A stretch of DNA of 64,000 nt. Source: Microbacterium bovistercoris. Its GTDB lineage: Bacteria; Actinomycetota; Actinomycetes; Actinomycetales; Microbacteriaceae. Positions 37,853 through 46,757 of the stretch are shown here, in pieces. The stretch covers positions 19,167 through 83,166 of the forward strand of contig NZ_QUAB01000038.1 of the NCBI RefSeq assembly GCF_003387575.1. Reading direction: 5' to 3'. The position numbers and the translations under genes are program-made. The notes under the pieces were generated by a model that saw nothing but the letters and a program-made list of their open reading frames with translations, searched no databases and was not told the origin of the DNA. The stretch's first letter is position 1. The number at the start of each line of letters is the position of its first letter.

Positions 37853-39139
37853 CTACTGGGCGAACAGCGACTCCCCCACGTAGGAGCCGGCGGCTGCGCC
37901 GGGCGGGATGGCCCACAGCCCGGAGCCCACGTGCCGCACGTACTCGTTCATGAGATCAGTGGAGAGGCTGCGCTGCAGCGTGACGAACTGCTGCGGGTCC
38001 CGCTGGTAGGAGAGGAAGAACAGTCCGGCGTCGAGCCGGCCGAGCGCGTTGTTGCCGCCGACGTAGTTGAACCCGCGGCGAAGGATACGGGTGCCGCCGT
38101 TCGTGTCCGGGTGCGCCAGCCGCACGTGGCTGTTCGCGTCGAGTTTCGCGAGCCGCGGTTCGGTGAACTCGGACCCGCCCGAGAGCGGCGCCCCTTCGCC
38201 CTTTTCCCGGCCGAAGATGTTCTCCTGCTCGGAGAGCCGCACGCGGTCCCAGGTCTCGATGAGCATCGCGATCTTGCGGGCGACCAGGTACGAGCCTCCG
38301 GCGAGCCAGGACGGCTCGTCCGATGCCGCCACCCAGACGTTCTCGTCGAGGGCGGCGGTGTCGTCGGCGAGGATGTTGGCGGTGCCGTCCTTGAACCCGA
38401 ACAGGTTGCGCGGCGTCTGCTGATCCGCGGTCGTGCGCGAGGTCTTGCCGTAGCCGAGCTGCGACCAGCGCAGCCGCGCCCGTCCGAACGCGATCCTGCT
38501 GAGATTGCGAACGGCGTGCACGGCGACCTGCGGGTCATCCGCGCACACCTGGATGCACAGATCGCCGTCTGACGACTCCGGCACGAGGTCGTCGCCGAGG
38601 AAGGCCGGCAGCCGTTCGAGCGCGGCCGGGCGTCGGTCACGGATGCCGTAGCGGTCCTCGCCGTCCTTCTCGAACAACGTCGGTCCGAAGCCGATCGTGA
38701 CGGTCAGCCCGCTGGCGGGCAGCCCCTGCGCCTCACCCGTGTCATCGGGCGGCGACTCGGGCGAACCGCCCACCGCACCCGTGGCCGACACGTCGAGTCC
38801 CTGGGTGATCCGGGATGCGGCGTAGGTCCAGTCCTGCAGCAGCTCGATGAGGTCGGCACGGTCGGTGCGCGGCATCATGTCGAAGGATGCGAAGTGCAGG
38901 TGCTCCTGCACCGGGGTCACGATGCCGGCCTGGTGCTCGCCGAAGAAGTCGTACGGTCGTGCCTCGCCTGCGCCGGACCGGGAGGACGCGACCGCGTATC
39001 CCGCACCGGCTCCGACCGCGAGCGCTGCAGCGCCGCCGCCCACGGCGAGGCCGAGCAGGCCGCGCCTGCTCAGCCCCCGCGACGCGCCGGCATCCGGCGA
39101 TCGCTCCTCCGCCGGCTGCGCGTCCTGGTGATCGACCAC
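37853..39139 (-). CDS. efeB: Dyp-type peroxidase EfeB, Tat-exported
   Basis: 428 aa heme peroxidase exported by the Tat system (LSRRGLLGLAVGGG at residues ~23-36). FGFKDGTAN is the GxxDG motif, HVRLAHP carries the proximal heme histidine. EfeB is the third component of EfeUOB iron uptake, thought to act with EfeO on ferrous iron or heme. Starts with GTG one base after the efeO stop. Confidence 0.95.
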   Translation of the reverse strand: MVDHQDAQPAEERSPDAGASRGLSRRGLLGLAVGGGAAALAVGAGAGYAVASSRSGAGEARPYDFFGEHQAGIVTPVQEHLHFASFDMMPRTDRADLIELLQDWTYAASRITQGLDVSATGAVGGSPESPPDDTGEAQGLPASGLTVTIGFGPTLFEKDGEDRYGIRDRRPAALERLPAFLGDDLVPESSDGDLCIQVCADDPQVAVHAVRNLSRIAFGRARLRWSQLGYGKTSRTTADQQTPRNLFGFKDGTANILADDTAALDENVWVAASDEPSWLAGGSYLVARKIAMLIETWDRVRLSEQENIFGREKGEGAPLSGGSEFTEPRLAKLDANSHVRLAHPDTNGGTRILRRGFNYVGGNNALGRLDAGLFFLSYQRDPQQFVTLQRSLSTDLMNEYVRHVGSGLWAIPPGAAAGSYVGESLFAQ

Positions 39140-39140
39140 G

Positions 39141-40373
39141 TCAGGACAGCGTGGTGCCGGTGAGCTGCGAGAGAGGCTCGGCCAGCGCGTTGATCAGGTC
39201 GACGAGCTCGCGCTTCTGCGCGTCGGTCAGATCGGTGAACGCGACGAAGCCGTCCTTCAGCGAGCCGTGCTGGGAGAGAGCCGCCTCGAGGTCGGCGTAG
39301 CCGGTCTCGATCTCGTCCACCAGGGCCGCTCCGTCATCGCCCTGGGCGGCGGCGAAGTCGCTGACGAGCGAGAACGCCATCTTCGAGCCCTCGACGTTCG
39401 CCGCGAAGTCGTAGAGGTCGGTGTGCGACCACCAGTCCTCCTCACCGGTGATCTTGCCGGTGGCGACCTCGTCCAGCAGGGCGATCGCTCCGTTGGAGAC
39501 GCCTGCGATCCCCTGGTCCTCGAGGTTGCTGACGAAGTCGTCGGAGTGCACGTAGTCGTACAGCTCCTGGACATCGGCGATCAGCTGATCGCCGAACTCG
39601 CCGCGCTGCTCGGTCGTGGACGGCGCCCAGTCCTGCCACGCCGGGGTCTCCCCGTCGGCGTTCAGCGCATCCTTCGCCGGTACCCAGAGATCCTTCTCGA
39701 TGCGGTGGAAGCCGGTCCAGTCCAGTCCCTCGGCGACGGCATCCACCTCGCGGTAGTCGATGCGCGGATCGAGGTCGCCGAGCGCCTCGGCGACCGGCTC
39801 GATGCGCTCGTAGTACGCGCGAGTGGTCGCGAACAGCTCTTTCGCCTTCGCGTCGTCGCCGCTCTCGTACGCGGTGACCATGTCATCGACTGCCGGAACC
39901 AGCTGTCCGACCTGATCCTTGACGAATGCCGCGTACAGGTCGACGGCCTTCTGCTTCTGCTCGGCGTCCGGGCCGTTCACCGCGACGCGGTCACCGGTGA
40001 CGGTGAACGCGGACTTGCCGATGCCGTCGCCGACCATGCCCGGCTTGCAGACGGTGAAGTAGTCACCCGGCTGCGCGGTGACGGTGAGGGTGCGCGAGGC
40101 GGACGGCGCGATGTTCTCGACCTCGCCCACGATGCGCAGCCCGTCATCGGCGAGCAGGTAGAACTCGGTCACCTGGTCGCCGGCGTTCTTCACGTCGAAC
40201 GTCAAGGTGCCGCTCTTCGCGGTTCCTGCCGAGACGGCGCAGTCCGACGCGGTGGATGAGACCGTGAGCGCGGCGGACGGGTCGGCGTCGGCCTTGGCCA
40301 CGCAGCCGCTGAGGAGGAGCGCGGCCGCGCCGGTGGCAGCGAGAGCTCCGAGGACGCGGGGAGACGAGGTCAT
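39141..40373 (-). CDS. efeO: Iron uptake protein EfeO (cupredoxin + M75 domains)
   Basis: 410 aa exported lipoprotein: signal peptide with lipobox LLLSGC at residues ~20-24. An N-terminal cupredoxin-like domain is followed by the imelysin-type M75 domain with the HxxE metal motif (GFHRIEKDLW). It binds iron and passes it to EfeU. AAGGA precedes the ATG at 40373, which overlaps the efeU stop by 4 nt. Confidence 0.95.
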   Translation of the reverse strand: MTSSPRVLGALAATGAAALLLSGCVAKADADPSAALTVSSTASDCAVSAGTAKSGTLTFDVKNAGDQVTEFYLLADDGLRIVGEVENIAPSASRTLTVTAQPGDYFTVCKPGMVGDGIGKSAFTVTGDRVAVNGPDAEQKQKAVDLYAAFVKDQVGQLVPAVDDMVTAYESGDDAKAKELFATTRAYYERIEPVAEALGDLDPRIDYREVDAVAEGLDWTGFHRIEKDLWVPAKDALNADGETPAWQDWAPSTTEQRGEFGDQLIADVQELYDYVHSDDFVSNLEDQGIAGVSNGAIALLDEVATGKITGEEDWWSHTDLYDFAANVEGSKMAFSLVSDFAAAQGDDGAALVDEIETGYADLEAALSQHGSLKDGFVAFTDLTDAQKRELVDLINALAEPLSQLTGTTLS

Positions 40374-41365
40374 GCTGTTCCTTCGGTAGTGGTGAGGGGA
40401 TTTCCGGTGGAGGACGCGGGCTCGGCACCGCTCGCGTTCGGGGATTGCGCTGACGCGGATGCGGCTGCCGCGGCATCCGATCCCTTCGCGCCCCGACGGC
40501 GCGGCAGTCCGCGCAGGAAGAACGCGCCGACGATCACGATGTACAGCGCCCAGGCGATGACCTGCAGCCAGGTCATCCGCGGCGTGAAGCCGAGGGTCGC
40601 CTGCAGGATCGCGGCCGCAGTGCCGTCCGGGGCGATGGCGCCGCTGAGGTCGAACGCCCAGCCGAACGGGAACGCGGCGAGACCGATGGCCACGGCACCG
40701 GTCTCGGGATCGATCGGCGCCGCCGCGGTGAACGGGCCGGGCAGCGCGCCGGCCTCCTGCAGGTCCATGATCGCGTAGGCGAGCACTCCGGCGGCGACGA
40801 TCACGAGGAAGCCGCCGGTCCAGGCGAAGAAGCGGCGCAGGTCGAGCCTGACGGCGCCGCGGGCGAGCAGCCAGCCGACGACGATCGCGATGGCGAGGCC
40901 GATCAGAGCACCGAGCAGCGCCAGCGGCGCACTGCCGAAGGACTGCACCATCGACCACAGCAGCAGAGTCGTCTCGATGCCCTCACGGGCGACCGACACG
41001 AATCCGATCGCGACCAGCGCCCACAGCCCGCCCTGTGCGAGCGCGCGGTCGAGGCCGCCTTCCAGCGTGGCCTTCATCGTGCGCCCGGCCTTCTGCATCC
41101 AGAAGATCATCCAGGTCACCATGGCGACGGCGAACAGCGACATCAGGCCGCCGATGAGCTCCTGGGCGCCCGGCGCCAGCGAGTACGCGCCGAAGGTGAG
41201 CACAGCGCCGATGGCCAGTGACAGGGCCACGGCCAGGCCGATGCCCGCCCACATCCTGGGCAGGACGTCAGCGCGGCCGATCCGCTTGAGATAGGCGACG
41301 AGGATGCCGACGACCAGAGCAGCTTCCAGACCTTCGCGCAGGCCGATGAGGAGTGATGCGAACAC
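40370..41365 (-). CDS. efeU: Iron permease EfeU (FTR1 family)
   Basis: 331 aa, seven membrane helices. Both FTR1 iron-ligand motifs are present: REGLE (residues ~9-13) and REGIE in the middle. The C-terminus is Ala/Ser-rich. The start is GTG 41365, giving ten residues before the first REGLE as in the family; GGAG is 9 nt upstream. First gene of efeUOB, directly behind a DtxR/IdeR iron box. Confidence 0.95.
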   Translation of the reverse strand: MFASLLIGLREGLEAALVVGILVAYLKRIGRADVLPRMWAGIGLAVALSLAIGAVLTFGAYSLAPGAQELIGGLMSLFAVAMVTWMIFWMQKAGRTMKATLEGGLDRALAQGGLWALVAIGFVSVAREGIETTLLLWSMVQSFGSAPLALLGALIGLAIAIVVGWLLARGAVRLDLRRFFAWTGGFLVIVAAGVLAYAIMDLQEAGALPGPFTAAAPIDPETGAVAIGLAAFPFGWAFDLSGAIAPDGTAAAILQATLGFTPRMTWLQVIAWALYIVIVGAFFLRGLPRRRGAKGSDAAAAASASAQSPNASGAEPASSTGNPLTTTEGTA

Positions 41366-41390
41366 GCGGGGAGACTCCGAGGTATACGGG

Positions 41391-41412
41391 TAGGTAAGGA
41401 GTGCCTTACCTA
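41391..41412. promoter_or_regulatory. DtxR/IdeR iron box before efeUOB
   Basis: TAGGTAAGG-AGTG-CCTTACCTA, perfect 9-bp arms. Each strand also gives a near match to the 19-bp DtxR/IdeR consensus TWAGGTWAGSCTWACCTWA, so it may hold two overlapping sites. Iron-loaded repressor would block efeU transcription. Confidence 0.85.
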
Positions 41413-41472
41413 AGACACTGTAGCACCCGGGTAACCCTGCGCAACATTGATGACGTCGCGAGAAAGCGCGTC

Positions 41473-41478
41473 TACCGT
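41473..41478 (+). promoter_or_regulatory. Leaderless -10 box of the 2OG oxygenase gene
   Basis: TACCGT followed by 6 nt and the ATG at 41485. Confidence 0.6.
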
Positions 41479-41484
41479 CGAGCC

Positions 41485-42483
41485 ATGGCCGAACTCTCGC
41501 TCCCCGTCCTCGACCTCTCCCGCCTCGATGCCGGGCCCGAGGCCGCCGCACGGTTCCGCGCAGACCTGCGCGCGGCCACGCACGACGTGGGCTTCTTCTA
41601 CCTGACCGGCACCGGGGTCTCCCCCGAGCTCGAGGATCGCCTGCACCGCGCCGCGCGCGACTTCTTCGCCCTGCCCGAGACGGACAAGCTCTCGATCGAG
41701 AACGTGAAGAGCCCGCACTTCCGGGGCTACACCCGCATCGGCGGCGAGCGCACGCAGGGCCGGGTGGACTGGCGCGAGCAGATCGACATCGGCCCCGAGC
41801 GCGAGGCGGTCGACGGAGGCCCCGCCTTCAACCGCCTGGTCGGGCCCAACCTGTGGCCCGAGGCGCAGCCCGAACTGCGCGACGTGGTCGCGGAGTGGCA
41901 CGCCGCGCTGTCCGAGGTGTCCCGCAGACTGCTGCGCGCCTGGGCGGAGGCCCTGGGCGCAGAGCCGTCATACTTCGACGACCATTTCGGCGAACCGCAG
42001 ACGCTGATCAAGATCGTGCGGTATCCCGGCAAGGCCGACCCCGAGCCCCAGCAGGGCGTCGGGGCGCACAAGGACTCCGGCGTGCTCACCCTGCTGTGGG
42101 TGGAGCCCGGCAAGGGGGGCCTGCAGGTGCGACGCGACGGACAGTGGGTCGATGCTCCGCCCGTGCCCGGCGCGTTCGTCGTGAACATCGGGGAGATGCT
42201 CGAGTACGCCACCGGCGGCTACCTGAAGGCCACCGATCACCGCGTGATCTCGCCGAAGGCACCGGACGAGCGGATCTCGATCCCGTTCTTCTTCAACCCG
42301 GCACTGGACTCACGGCTGCCCCTGATCGAGCTGCCCGAAGATCTCGCCGCGGAGGCGCGCGGCGTCACCGAGGATCCGTCGAACCCGATTCACGCGCTGT
42401 ACGGCGAGAACGCCCTGAAGTCCCGGCTGCGCGCGCACCCTGACGTGGCCGCGATCCACCACGCCGACCTCGTCGGGGCCTGA
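41485..42483 (+). CDS. Isopenicillin N synthase-like 2-oxoglutarate/Fe(II) oxygenase
   Basis: 332 aa. N-terminal DIOX_N domain (LPVLDLSRLD, VGFFYLTGTGV, FFALPETDK) and C-terminal 2OG-Fe(II) domain. The metal triad is H-x-D in GAHKDSGVLTLL plus the histidine of KATDHRVISP; the oxoglutarate-binding R-x-S is in DERISIPFFF. The substrate is unknown; neighbours suggest small-molecule catabolism (heterocyclic base-like amidohydrolase). Start set by TACCGT 6 nt upstream. Divergent from efeU, so the iron box may also affect it. Confidence 0.92.
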   Translation: MAELSLPVLDLSRLDAGPEAAARFRADLRAATHDVGFFYLTGTGVSPELEDRLHRAARDFFALPETDKLSIENVKSPHFRGYTRIGGERTQGRVDWREQIDIGPEREAVDGGPAFNRLVGPNLWPEAQPELRDVVAEWHAALSEVSRRLLRAWAEALGAEPSYFDDHFGEPQTLIKIVRYPGKADPEPQQGVGAHKDSGVLTLLWVEPGKGGLQVRRDGQWVDAPPVPGAFVVNIGEMLEYATGGYLKATDHRVISPKAPDERISIPFFFNPALDSRLPLIELPEDLAAEARGVTEDPSNPIHALYGENALKSRLRAHPDVAAIHHADLVGA

Positions 42484-42538
42484 TCCGGCACAGACGGCCG
42501 GTGAGGCATTCGGGAACGCCGGCACCCTTCCGCCCTGA

Positions 42539-42552
42539 TCTGGTATACCAGA
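42539..42552. promoter_or_regulatory. Palindromic operator TCTGGTATACCAGA before amidohydrolase
   Basis: Perfect 14-bp palindrome ending 3 nt before the GTG at 42556. Its TATACC centre is placed as a -10 box for a leaderless mRNA, so a bound regulator would block transcription. Core identical to 33902-33911. Confidence 0.65.
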
Positions 42553-42555
42553 ATC

Positions 42556-43767
42556 GTGCTGATCAGAAACGTGCGCCCGTGGGGCGAAGCCGCATCCGAT
42601 GTCCTCCTCGACGGCGACCGCATCGCCGCGATCCGCGCACACGACCCGGCTGCTCCCGCCGCCGAAGGCGATGTCGACGGCCGTGGGCGCCTGCTGCTCC
42701 CCTCGTTCAGCGACGTGCACGTGCATCTGGACTCCTCGCGCATCGGCCTGCCGTTCCGTGAGCACACCGGCCGCCCCGGCGTGTGGGGCATGATGATGAA
42801 CGACCGCGAGAACTGGCGCAACACCGACGTCCCGCACGCCGAGATCGTCGCCGGCACCCTCGAGGCGATGATCGCCCGCGGCACCACCCGGGTGCGCACC
42901 TACGCGCAGGTCGACGTGGACTGCAAGCTGGAGAAGTTCGACTCCGTCATGGCGGCGAAGGAGAAGTTCGCCGATCATGCCGAGGTGCAGGTGATGACGT
43001 TCCCGCAGGCGGGCATCCTCCGCGAGGCCGGCACCGTCGAGTACCTCGAGGAGTCGCTCAAGCAGGGCGCCGACGTGATGGGCGGCATCGACCCGTGTGA
43101 GCTCGACCGCGACCCGGCGAAGCACCTCGACATCGTGTTCGGCCTGGCCGAGAAGTACCAGGTCGAGATCGACATCCACCTGCACGAACCAGGCGCCCTC
43201 GGCGTGTTCAGCACCGATCTCGTGATCGAGCGCGTCCGGGCGCTCGGCATGCAGGGCAAGGTCACCATGTCGCACGCCTACGACCTGGGCGGCGTGAACG
43301 AGGCGACCACGCAGCGGCTGATCGACACGTTCGCCGAGCTGGACATCTCGATGGCCTCCGTCGCCCCGTCCGCGAAGAACCAGCTGCCGCTGATCAAGCT
43401 CGTGGAGGCGGGCGTGCGCTTCGGGCTCGGCGAGGACGGCCAGCGCGACTACTGGAGCCCGTACGGCAACTGCGACATGCTCGACCGCACCTGGCAGCTG
43501 GCGTTCACGAACGGCTACCGCCGCGACGACCACATCGAACTCGCTCTCGCAGTCGCGACCATGGGCGGCGCGAGCATCATGTCGCACGACACGCCGCGCG
43601 TCACCGGCGTCGGCGACCGCCCCGGCGTCGCCGTCGGTGACCGTGCCGACCTGGTCGTCGTGGACGGCGAGACGCCGTCCAGCGCCGTGATGGACCGCGG
43701 TTCCGACCGCACCGTGCTGCACGACGGACGGATCGTCGCCGACGGTCTGCATGTCGTCGCGGTCTGA
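42556..43767 (+). CDS. Cytosine deaminase-like amidohydrolase
   Basis: 403 aa metal-dependent hydrolase of the CodA/ATZ branch. Metal ligands are in DVHVHLDSS (residues ~53-61), IDIHLHEPG and TMSHAYDLGG; GLGEDGQRDYWSPYGNCDMLDR corresponds to the CodA metal aspartate region, with GED in place of HDD. It probably deaminates or hydrolyses a pyrimidine- or triazine-like ring. GTG start with no Shine-Dalgarno, suiting a leaderless mRNA. The exporter gene begins inside its last codons (17-nt overlap). Confidence 0.88.
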   Translation: MLIRNVRPWGEAASDVLLDGDRIAAIRAHDPAAPAAEGDVDGRGRLLLPSFSDVHVHLDSSRIGLPFREHTGRPGVWGMMMNDRENWRNTDVPHAEIVAGTLEAMIARGTTRVRTYAQVDVDCKLEKFDSVMAAKEKFADHAEVQVMTFPQAGILREAGTVEYLEESLKQGADVMGGIDPCELDRDPAKHLDIVFGLAEKYQVEIDIHLHEPGALGVFSTDLVIERVRALGMQGKVTMSHAYDLGGVNEATTQRLIDTFAELDISMASVAPSAKNQLPLIKLVEAGVRFGLGEDGQRDYWSPYGNCDMLDRTWQLAFTNGYRRDDHIELALAVATMGGASIMSHDTPRVTGVGDRPGVAVGDRADLVVVDGETPSSAVMDRGSDRTVLHDGRIVADGLHVVAV

Positions 43768-44929
43768 GGACCCGCGGGCGGCACGGGCGATCGCGCTCGG
43801 CGCCGCCCTGCTGGTCGGCATCAATCTGCGCCCGGCGATCACCTCGCTCTCCGCGCTGCTCGATCACGTCTCGACCCTGTTCCGGCTGGGCGACGCGGGC
43901 ACCGGTGTGCTGGCGACCCTGCCGATCGTCGCGTTCGGGGTGACCGCGCCGCTGGGCCCCATGCTGGCCCGCCGGATCGGCACCGCGCGGGCACTGCTGG
44001 TCGCGATGGTCGTGCTCGCCGTCGCCCTGGCGCTGCGCGTGACCGAGGGCTGGATGCTGGTACCCGGCACCTTCATCGCCGGCGCGGCGATCATGATGGG
44101 CGCGACGCTGATCCCGCCGTTCCTGAAGTCGCTCGGCGCCTCCGGACTGTGGGTGGGCTTGAGCACGATGTCCTTCGGCGTCGGCGCCGCCCTCGGCGCG
44201 GGACTCTCCGTCCCTCTGGAGCACATCCTCGGTGGCACGGCGCAGGCGCTCGCCAGCTGGGCGGTGCTCGCGGTCGTCGCAGCGGCCGCGCTGCTCTTCG
44301 TCGGGCGCGGCACGGGCGTGGCGGAGCAGCACCGGCCTCGGATCGCCATCACCCGCGACAACCGGATGACCGTGCTGATCATGACCGCGGTGTTCTCGTT
44401 GCAGTCGCTGCTGTACTTCGCCGTCACCACCTGGCTGCCGCTGATGCTCGCCGAACGCGGCACGGATCCCGCCACGGCGGGCTGGCTGCTGGGCTGGTTC
44501 AGCCTGATCGGCCTGATCCCCTCGCTGCTGGCCCCGGTGATCGCCCGCCGCAGGGGCACCCTCAGCTGGTTCGGTCCGGGACTGGGGCTGGCTATGGCGG
44601 GCGGGTTCGCCTGGTTCGGCCTGAGCTCGGGGATGGACACCGCCGTGGTCTCCTGTCTCGGAATCGTGCAGAACGCGGGCTTCGGGCTGGCGATGGGGCT
44701 GCTGGTCAGCCTCGCCGCCGACGCGCCGTCCGCGGGCATCCTGTCGGCGATCGCGCAGGGGGTCGGCTACGCCGTCGCCGGCGTCGGCAGCCTGTTGCTC
44801 GGCCTGCTGCACGATGCGACCGGCGGATGGACCGCCAGCATCCTGGCCATGGCGGGCCTCGCCGTCGCACTCAGCGCGTGCACGGCGCTGGTCATCCGGC
44901 GCCGGCCCGTTTCGCTGATCGCCGCTTGA
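43751..44929 (+). CDS. CynX/NimT-type MFS transporter
   Basis: 392 aa, 12 membrane helices. NLRPAITSLSALLDHV near the N-terminus is the CynX/NimT signature; FLKSLGASGLWVGLSTMSFGVGAALG and GWLLGWFSLIGLIPSLLAP are further family features. Members move cyanate, nitroimidazoles or small anions; here it may import or expel the substrate or product of the coupled amidohydrolase. ATG at 43751 lies in the last 17 nt of that gene. Confidence 0.9.
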   Translation: MSSRSEDPRAARAIALGAALLVGINLRPAITSLSALLDHVSTLFRLGDAGTGVLATLPIVAFGVTAPLGPMLARRIGTARALLVAMVVLAVALALRVTEGWMLVPGTFIAGAAIMMGATLIPPFLKSLGASGLWVGLSTMSFGVGAALGAGLSVPLEHILGGTAQALASWAVLAVVAAAALLFVGRGTGVAEQHRPRIAITRDNRMTVLIMTAVFSLQSLLYFAVTTWLPLMLAERGTDPATAGWLLGWFSLIGLIPSLLAPVIARRRGTLSWFGPGLGLAMAGGFAWFGLSSGMDTAVVSCLGIVQNAGFGLAMGLLVSLAADAPSAGILSAIAQGVGYAVAGVGSLLLGLLHDATGGWTASILAMAGLAVALSACTALVIRRRPVSLIAA

Positions 44930-44957
44930 CGGGCGCGCGCCGGTCGCCGGGTACGAC

Positions 44958-44988
44958 GAAGGCCTCCCCACACCGTGGGGAGGCCTTC
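44958..44988. terminator. Bidirectional terminator between CynX-type MFS and rpsO
   Basis: 14-bp perfect stem GAAGGCCTCCCCAC / GTGGGGAGGCCTTC with a 3-nt loop in a convergent gap. Confidence 0.85.
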
Positions 44989-45032
44989 TCAAGAATGTTC
45001 TGCGCGATTGAACGCTGGAACGCGTGCTGTGC

Positions 45033-45302
45033 TCAGCGACGCAGACCCAGGCGCTCGATCAGCGAGCGGTAGCGCTCGATGTCGACGTCCTGGAGGTAGC
45101 CGAGCAGACGACGGCGCTGACCGACGAGCAGGAACAGGCCACGACGCGAGTGGTGGTCGTGCTTGTGCTCCTTGAGGTGCTCGGTGAGGTCCTTGATGCG
45201 CTGCGTCAGCATCGCGACCTGCACCTCGGGGGATCCGGTGTCACCGGGGTGCGTCGCGTACTCTTCGATGATCGCCTTCTTGACGTCTGCTTCCAGTGCC
45301 AT
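45033..45302 (-). CDS. rpsO: 30S ribosomal protein S15
   Basis: 89 aa, the standard length; binds 16S rRNA early in small-subunit assembly. [20 protein letters not shown] and [22 protein letters not shown] are diagnostic. GAGAGGGG precedes the ATG. It is monocistronic here, with pnp 13 kb away. Confidence 0.98.
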   Translation of the reverse strand: MALEADVKKAIIEEYATHPGDTGSPEVQVAMLTQRIKDLTEHLKEHKHDHHSRRGLFLLVGQRRRLLGYLQDVDIERYRSLIERLGLRR

Positions 45303-45444
45303 AGATTCGATCCCCTCTCACTCGTTGCGCGGTGCCCGGCGCCTGATGCGCGAGCTCTCTTTATCCGCGGCCGATCTAACGGCAACCTGAAGAGTCTACC
45401 AGTGATCCGCACCGCCCGCGGACCGCGTGCACTCCCCCCTCCGA

Positions 45445-45450
45445 TACGCT
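45445..45450 (+). promoter_or_regulatory. Leaderless -10 box of the MQYGSSA mini-ORF/MFS mRNA
   Basis: TACGCT followed by 6 nt and the ATG at 45457 of a seven-codon mini-ORF. Confidence 0.5.
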
Positions 45451-45456
45451 CGGATG

Positions 45457-45480
45457 ATGCAATACGGATCTTCCGCGTGA
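45457..45480 (+). CDS. Putative leaderless leader peptide (MQYGSSA)
   Basis: Seven codons starting 6 nt after a TACGCT box. The TGA stop (45478-45480) overlaps the GTG start of the MFS gene (45477-45479). The MFS GTG has no Shine-Dalgarno, so its translation may depend on termination of this mini-ORF. Conservation is unknown. Confidence 0.45.
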   Translation: MQYGSSA

Positions 45481-46757
45481 GCCACTTCATCGACCTCTCG
45501 CCGCTCAGGGCGAGCCCGGCGTTCGCGCGGATGTGGATCGGCTCTACGCTGGCCGGCATCGGCGGGCAGCTCACCGTGGTCACCGTCATGCTGCACGTGT
45601 TCACGCTCACGCAGAGCACCTTCGCGGTGTCGATGATCGCCGTCGCCGGGCTCGTGCCGATGATCCTCGCCGGGCTCTACGGCGGAATGCTGGCGGACGC
45701 CTTCGACCGTCGCAGGGTCGCACTGATCGCGGCGACCGTGACGTTCGCCGCGACGACGCTGCTCGCCGTGCTCACTTGGACCGGCACCGAGACGATCTGG
45801 TGGCTGTACGGGCTGAGCATGACCATCGCAGCGGCGAACTCGGTCGGCATGGCGACCCGCACGGCGATCGTCCCCCGGCTCATCGCCCGTGAGCAGCTGG
45901 CCGCCGCATCCGCTCTGAACGGCGTGGCCTTCGGGCTGACTGTTATGGCGGGCCCGGCACTGGCCGGCCTGCTCGTCGCGCTGACCGGCTACGGCTGGAC
46001 CTACACGATCGACGTCGTACTGATGCTCGCGATGTTCCTCGGACTGTGGACCCTGCCCTCGCTCGTGCCGGAGGGCGAGGTCGTGCGCCCCGGACTCGCC
46101 TCGCTGGCCGACGGCTGGCGCTTCCTGCGCCGCGCGGGGAACATCCGGATGCAGTTCCTCTGCGACATCCTGGCGATGACCTTCGGCCAGCCGCTGGTGC
46201 TGTTCCCCGCGCTCGGCACGGTGATCCTCGGCGGCGGCGCGTTCACCACCGGTATCCTCACCGCGGCCGTCGCCGTGGGCACGTTCGGATCCAGCCTGCT
46301 CTCGGGACGGGTCGTGCAGTACCGCTGGCACGGCCGCGGCATCGAACGAGCCGTGCAGGCCTACGGGCTCTCGATCGTGCTCTTCGGCGCGGTGCTGCTC
46401 ATCGGCTCGTTCCTCTCGCCGGCGACGGAGAAGGCGCCGAACGTCGGTCTCATCGTCGCGGCGTGCCTGGCCCTCGCACTGTCCGGAGCCTGCGACAACG
46501 TCAGCTCGATCTACCGCAACACGATGATGCAGGCCGCTGTTCCCGATGCCATGCGCGGACGACTCCAGGGAGTGTTCATCATCGTCGTCGCCGGCGGGCC
46601 GCGCGTGGGTGCGCTCTACGCCGGCACGCTCGCGACGTTCACCGCACTGTGGTTCCCGCCGCTGCTCGGCGGCTTCCTGGTCATCGGGCTGGTGGCGCTG
46701 CTGGCGCGGCGCAACCCCCGGTTCGCGGCGTACGACGCCGCCGATCCCGTGCCCTGA
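45477..46757 (+). CDS. MFS transporter (MFS_3 exporter-like)
   Basis: 426 aa, about 12 membrane helices. LYGGMLADAFDRRRVALIAA (helix 2-3 loop), ATRTAIVPRLIAREQLAAASALN and ACDNVSSIYRNTMMQAAVPDAMRGRLQG mark it as an EntS/MFS_3-type exporter, distinct from the CynX-type one upstream. The substrate is unknown. The GTG start at 45477 directly precedes the conserved SHFIDLSPLRASPAFARMW; it overlaps the stop of the mini-ORF. Confidence 0.88.
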   Translation: MSHFIDLSPLRASPAFARMWIGSTLAGIGGQLTVVTVMLHVFTLTQSTFAVSMIAVAGLVPMILAGLYGGMLADAFDRRRVALIAATVTFAATTLLAVLTWTGTETIWWLYGLSMTIAAANSVGMATRTAIVPRLIAREQLAAASALNGVAFGLTVMAGPALAGLLVALTGYGWTYTIDVVLMLAMFLGLWTLPSLVPEGEVVRPGLASLADGWRFLRRAGNIRMQFLCDILAMTFGQPLVLFPALGTVILGGGAFTTGILTAAVAVGTFGSSLLSGRVVQYRWHGRGIERAVQAYGLSIVLFGAVLLIGSFLSPATEKAPNVGLIVAACLALALSGACDNVSSIYRNTMMQAAVPDAMRGRLQGVFIIVVAGGPRVGALYAGTLATFTALWFPPLLGGFLVIGLVALLARRNPRFAAYDAADPVP

